Below are positions 59,350 through 64,000 of a DNA stretch of 64,000 nucleotides, one piece after another. The position numbers and the translations under genes are program-made. Positions within the stretch are counted from its first letter, which is position 1; every line of letters starts with the position of its first letter. The stretch is from Rotaria sp. Silwood1 (Eukaryota; Rotifera; Eurotatoria; Philodinida; Philodinidae): positions 3,477,867 to 3,541,866 of the forward strand of contig CAJNOP010000002.1 in the NCBI GenBank assembly GCA_905250075.1. The letters are read 5' to 3'. The notes beneath the pieces are model-generated. The model saw only the letters and a list, made by a program, of their open reading frames with translations. It was not told the origin of the DNA and searched no databases.

Positions 59350-59445
59350 AAAGAAATATTCTCGTTTTGTAGTTTCATTTTGTACAGTGGACTTATTTTG
59401 TTTTGTTTCCTACTATAAAATCTATTGATATAATCTGTGCTTGAA

Positions 59446-59457
59446 TGTTGTTTTCAG
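59446..59457 (+). promoter_or_regulatory. Putative trans-splice acceptor at the start codon of the second cluster gene
   Basis: GAATGTTGTTTTCAG touches the ATG at 59458, only 108 bp after the PPP1R8 stop. No gene-specific cis donor is evident in that short space, so spliced-leader trans-splicing of a polycistronic transcript is the simplest reading. Confidence 0.6.
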
Positions 59458-62146
59458 ATGAATTTATATGCTTCGTATGATGATAAAGATACTATTATTC
59501 ATCGGTAAATTAAATAAACAATGAAAAATTAACAATTTTTATAATTTATAATTTTTTTTCTCTAGACTTCAAACACATATAAGCATTCTTGAACAACAAC
59601 AACAGCAAAATTCTACTGGTTATTTTTCTTATGACGAAACTCCATTTTTAAATGAACAAGTATGAATAATTATTCAAATGTTTATAATTGAAACCGTTTT
59701 TTTTTCTGTGTTATAGTATTCCATTGATAAAAATTCTAAAGAAGAATTAGTTACACTTGAAAAACTTCTTCAGTAAGATTTTCTTCAATTGTAAAAAAAA
59801 CTTTTTTTTTTTTTCTAATTTTTCTTTTTTGTTTAAGAAAACGTGAGTATGAATTAGAACAATTACGTGAAAAGTTAAATGAATTTCAACAAGAATCAGA
59901 TGAAAAACTTCATCGAACAATTGCACAAGTAAAATAAAGATTAAAATTAAAATTTTCTTTTTTTTTTTTCCTGAACCTAGTTTAATGATGTAGAAAAACA
60001 ATTATCTATTGTTGAATCTGAACGAAATGATCTTCGTCAACAACTTCAACATTTACAAGATGAAAATGATCTTATAAAATCTTATATGAATCGTTTACCA
60101 TCAGAAATCGAATATCAAAAACTTCAACAAGCACATCAAATACTTGAAGATCAATTAAAACAATCTAATCAAACACTTATTGATTATCGAAAAGAAAAAA
60201 ATTATTTAAAAAAACAACTTCTTACTTATCAACGTACTATTAATGAACAACAACAAACAATACAATCTCATGAATTATCAATAGATAAATCTTTATTAAA
60301 TGCTAAATGTTTAACAATCGATGAAAGAATTGAAACAGAAAAAAAATTCAAAGAATTTAATCAAATAATTCAACAATTAAATGAAAAATTAAATGAAGAA
60401 AAATTAAATAGAAAACATGATCAATATCTTAATGAAAATAATACATGTACTGTTAAATCATTATCAAATGATATTGCAAAAAAAGAACAAATTATTAAAG
60501 AAATGACAAATCTTTTACGACAGGTAAATCAAATTAATATTTCATGAAATCTAGTCAATTCAAAATATGTAGTAGATCTACATTGGACTCGATTTTTTTT
60601 CGAACATATATTTGGTTGAGCTATTCAAGAAAGTTTTCGTATTTTGTGTTCTTAATATTTTTCACAAAATGACTCCGAATGGGTTCGAATGTATTTTACT
60701 AATATCCATATTTTATAGAAACTTTAAAAATTTACAAACACAATATAATGTAAAAGTAATCGGAAAAATGTCAGACTTTATTTTTCTTCTCCGAATCATA
60801 TATAATTTTAAAATACAAAATTACGGTAAAACATATCAAGTTTAGACATACACCAAATCAAATTTATCTGTTCCCTAACATAGGTTTGATAAATCTAAAC
60901 TGGTTCCGGTTCTATTGTAGAGTAAATTACTCCAGACTTCATTCATATTACATCTAAAAACTTTTTTAATACTCGGTATTTTTGATTTCTTCAGTCGAGG
61001 ACTATCAGTTTTTTGGTTCATCTCTCTTGAACTATTTTAATTGTAATTTTTAGCTCCGGTTAGACCAACATTTCCTTGCGGCTCTAGTCCAAGCACACTT
61101 CAAAGCTTTAGTCCTGCACATCTCCCACTAGACCCTATATGTCTATAGTTAACATATGTTGGAAAGAGAAATCTTCTCCTATATTGAATTCTCAATGGCT
61201 AAATTTTGTTATACATTCATAAGCCAAATTACCAATCCATGATTTTCAGCTCAAATTTCTTTTTTGAACTTAATATCAACAAGAGTGATATATCAATTAT
61301 TAGAGTAAAAATATTTAATTTTCCTAATAGTATTCATACGTAATGTGAAATATTTATCATCATTTCAAATAACACCATAATCACGTGTAATTGTGTTGTA
61401 TGAAATTCTTTAATCGTATAATAGTTTTAAAAAGTGGTAAAATAATCAACAGAGTGATTTTGCTTGAGAGAATTCGAATTTTTCTGTAGATAATGAAATT
61501 TTAGGTCTTCAAGTTTATTTATCTAAAAATAACTGCTGACACGTGTGCCTTTGTAATCGATTAACTTTGTCTTTTCTACCCATTGACATGTCTCGCTTCA
61601 CTTGTTCTAATGGTGAATATCGGAGTTCTCTATTTTATTCTCACTTTTTTTTTAAGAATCGACAAGAATTAGATGATCTTCGAATACGTTTGCTTGTTAG
61701 TGAACAAGAACAAACACGTTTAAATGAACGATTATTAACAAATAATCAATTCTCTATGACTTTACAACGTGTTCATGCAACTGTTGAAAAATTGTTTCTT
61801 GTACTTGATTTTTCATCTGAAATGCTCAATAATGAATCAATATCAAGTCCTGATGTACTTATGCTTCAATTATCTAATCATAAAACTAAGTCAGGTAAAT
61901 CTTTATTTTTCTTCTATTATAAAAATATAAAATATTAATTGAACAAATTTCTTTTTTTTGTTTTTCTTTTTAGATCCAATTGATTCATCAATCGAGAATG
62001 TCAAAAAAATTGAATTATGTGATGTAGAAAAATTAGAATCAAAATTAGATCATATTATTGATCGTCTTTTATCAATACGTAGTGAATTAATAGCTCGTCA
62101 ATTTGAAAATGATCTTGAATCAAACGTTCCCTGTCGTTTACAATGA
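59458..62146 (+). CDS. Coiled-coil protein (second gene of the PPP1R8-TBCK cluster)
   Basis: ATG at 59458 immediately after an acceptor, TGA at 62144. Short exons at the 5' end (MNLYASYDDKDTIIHR, LQTHISILEQQQ..., YSIDKNSKEELVTLEKLLQ) are followed by a long exon (about 59981-60523) of Gln/Glu/Lys/Leu heptads. A 1.1 kb intron follows. The last exons run NRQELDDLRIRLLVSEQEQ, LQRVHATVEKLFLVLDFSS and KLDHIIDRLLSIRSELIARQ. Total is about 420 residues, nearly all predicted helix. It resembles centrosomal or ciliary scaffold proteins such as the CEP85 group only in general composition; I would not assign it. Its place between NIPP1 and TBCK probably reflects an operon rather than a shared pathway. 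Confidence 0.75.
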
Positions 62147-62248
62147 ATTTTTTTTCTTTGTAGTCAGATTATTTTTCCATTTTTTTTTGTATTAAATAAT
62201 TAAATAAATTAGTATTAATAGTATGTTGAGAATAAGTTTTGTCTTTTT

Positions 62249-62260
62249 TTGTTTTTCTAG
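62249..62260 (+). promoter_or_regulatory. Putative trans-splice acceptor before TBCK
   Basis: A T-rich tract ending GTTTTTCTAG lies 8 nt before the ATG at 62269. The preceding stop codon is 122 bp upstream. No cis donor is seen in between. Confidence 0.6.
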
Positions 62261-62268
62261 AAGAGATT

Positions 62269-64000
62269 ATGGTAGTCAATAATGATCATTTAGGTGTAAA
62301 CACATTTGTAGCCAGTAGTCATGGTAATGATCAATGTGGTACAAATGGTTTACCTTTAACACCGAATTCAATCATTATTATTGGACGTTTTCAATATTTA
62401 AAAACTGTAGAACATCCAAATATTTGTCGATATATTGATATTCGTAAAGGAACACATGGTAAATAAAAAAAAAAAGAAACAAAATAGAGATGTACACAAT
62501 TATTCTATCTTCCAAGATAGAGTAAGAGTAAGAAAATTTTTCTTAGTGATGATGAGAGATGTGCAAAATCCAAAATTTATAGTCCGGGTAATCCAGCGAA
62601 GACTTTCTGAATTTTGTTTTGCGCTGTATCTAACAAATTTCTGTAATAATCATTTTTTTTATTTCGCTAGTTGACAGCTATTACATTTTCGATCATTTCG
62701 CTCGCATTATGTTCTGATTTATAAGATAATTCACTTAAAACCATAAAATATTTAGTTATAATCTTTTGTTCTAGTTAGAACAATTTTTTTCTCGTAGTCT
62801 CGATCTTGGCTTCGATATACGAGGAGACTGGAAGTACTGACCCTTACTGATTTTCGTTCTGCATCTGCAAAAAATTTTAAGTAACTGCTTATCAAGTCAT
62901 TGAGAAGCATGCTTGCAAATCTCTAGTCGGAATATAGGGTATGGAAAAAAGCTTACTCTGTACATCTCTAAAAGAAATAAACTTAAGGGAATATTTTTTT
63001 TTTTTTGTTGTGCTTTTTTTATTTTATTTTTTAGAACGATTACTTGTTGTCAGTGAATATTATGAAAGAAATTTTGAATGTTTAATTAATGAAAAACAAT
63101 TATTACGTGTTGAACAAATTCAACAATGGTCACGTCAAATACTTCATGCATTAATTTATTTACAAGAAAAACAATTATATACAAGAAATTTATCTTTAAA
63201 AAATATTCGATTAGCACAATCCGTAAATAGAAAAAGAAAATTCCAAAGATTGTTTTGTTTTCTTATATTTTTTTTTCTTTAATTTAGGATCAAATAGTTA
63301 AAATACAAAACTATGGTCTTTGGCATATGACACAATATGGTACATGTGTTTCTTTTCCCATAGGGTATGCTTCATTGATGAAAGTTGTATTGTTAATATG
63401 ATCAAAGATTTTCTGTTTTAGTGATCCGTTTTATTTAGCACCTGAATGTTTTGCACTTGATTTAACATTTAAAACTTTTGTAACAACTAGTAATAGTTCT
63501 TATGAAACTGAAATTAATGATCCAGCTAATGCTAAAAGTTGTGTTTGGTCATTAGGCATTATTCTTCTTGAACTATGCTTAGTAAGATAATCTATGATAA
63601 TAGATGAAAAGAGAATTCAAGTTGGTTTTTATTTATTCAGGGTCAACGATTATATGGAAAACAACCAGTATCTGTACCAATGTCAACAAGTGTTCGATGT
63701 TTAAAACTAAATGTACGAAGTGCCTTAGATATTTTATTACGACAAAATGGACTTGATCAAGATGAACATTTAAAAAGAGATACAGCACAATTTTTCTTAC
63801 CTATTATTAGAAAATGTTTGAATGTTCAAGTTCAAGATCGGTTAGTTTTTGTTTTTTTTTTTCTATATAAACAAAAGAGAAAAAGTAACACATACATTGA
63901 TGATAGACAAATGAAAGAAAAATAATTTTGTAAATTAAAATTAAGAATTATCAAATCGATCAAAAATAATCTAAAAATTTGTTGTACAGTGAAATTATTT
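62269..64000 (+). CDS. TBCK: TBC domain-containing protein kinase-like (TBCK), N-terminal part, runs off the window
   Basis: ATG at 62269; the visible exons end at about 63840 (VQVQDR before GTTAGTTT) and the gene continues past the window. The N-terminus has the TBCK signature [13 protein letters not shown] then [20 protein letters not shown], followed by [17 protein letters not shown]. The kinase-like domain is degenerate: the catalytic HRD position reads [10 protein letters not shown] and the DFG position reads NYG, as in the pseudokinase of human TBCK. Later landmarks are [25 protein letters not shown] sequence (here [14 protein letters not shown]) and [13 protein letters not shown]. The TBC and rhodanese domains must lie beyond the end. 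TBCK is linked to mTORC1 signalling and endosomal mRNA/vesicle transport. A 0.57 kb intron (62460-63033) follows the first exon. It is the third gene of the cluster. Confidence 0.93.

Noticed and set aside
60660..60700. Possible tRNA B-box (GGGTTCGAATG)
   Set aside because: The motif diverges from GGTTCGANTCC and no cloverleaf arms or A-box can be drawn around it. No tRNA was found in the window.
1..64000. CRISPR array, bacterial operons or prophage
   Set aside because: Introns, gene families and base composition are eukaryotic. No direct-repeat/spacer array is present.

Overview
The window is eukaryotic nuclear DNA. Its genes are split by many short GT-AG introns (about 50-70 nt) and a smaller number of 0.3-1.6 kb introns. 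Non-coding DNA is very AT-rich, and the products are clear animal orthologues: an ELAV/Hu RNA-binding protein, a tailless/dissatisfaction-type nuclear receptor, NIPP1 and TBCK. Compact AT-rich genes, apparent trans-splice acceptors at start codons, a tight three-gene tandem array and one intronless gene of bacterial-type domain together point to a rotifer, most likely a bdelloid. That placement is inference, since no sequence here was compared with a database. There is a 100-N assembly gap at 36585-36684.

Left part (1-20 kb): a two-exon gene for a tiny secreted four-cysteine peptide (236-479, minus) that does not appear as one open frame. It is followed by a 13.7 kb minus-strand gene for a protein of roughly 1,500 residues that is nearly all coiled coil and whose introns are full of small transposons. 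Head-to-head with it is eIF4B (15414-19678, plus).

Middle (20-46 kb): an ELAV-like three-RRM protein with an SR-rich N-terminus; the E2 enzyme UBE2Z; a possible three-exon small secreted protein in the following intergenic space; protein phosphatase PPM1G; a small very basic protein; an NR2E nuclear receptor; and a 3.9 kb intergenic stretch with a decayed Tc1/mariner element (45031-45903).

Right part (46-64 kb): UMP synthase; an intronless secreted GIN/DUF2807-type beta-repeat protein; an orphan single-pass membrane protein; a minus-strand RING protein with a C-terminal ubiquitin-like domain. A 186-bp divergent promoter separates the RING gene from PPP1R8 (NIPP1). PPP1R8 is followed at 108 and 122 bp by a coiled-coil gene and TBCK. 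Both downstream genes have a strong 3' splice site at or just before their ATG and no visible cis donor, as expected for an operon resolved by spliced-leader trans-splicing.

Most genes are unrelated housekeeping genes: RNA binding and translation (eIF4B, ELAV-like), ubiquitin conjugation (UBE2Z, RING protein), PP1/PP2C phosphatase control (PPM1G, NIPP1), pyrimidine synthesis (UMPS) and growth/endosomal signalling (TBCK). The most distinctive content is the two hidden small secreted-peptide genes, the putative operon, the GIN-domain gene, the RING-Ubl architecture and at least six recognisable non-autonomous or decayed DNA transposons.
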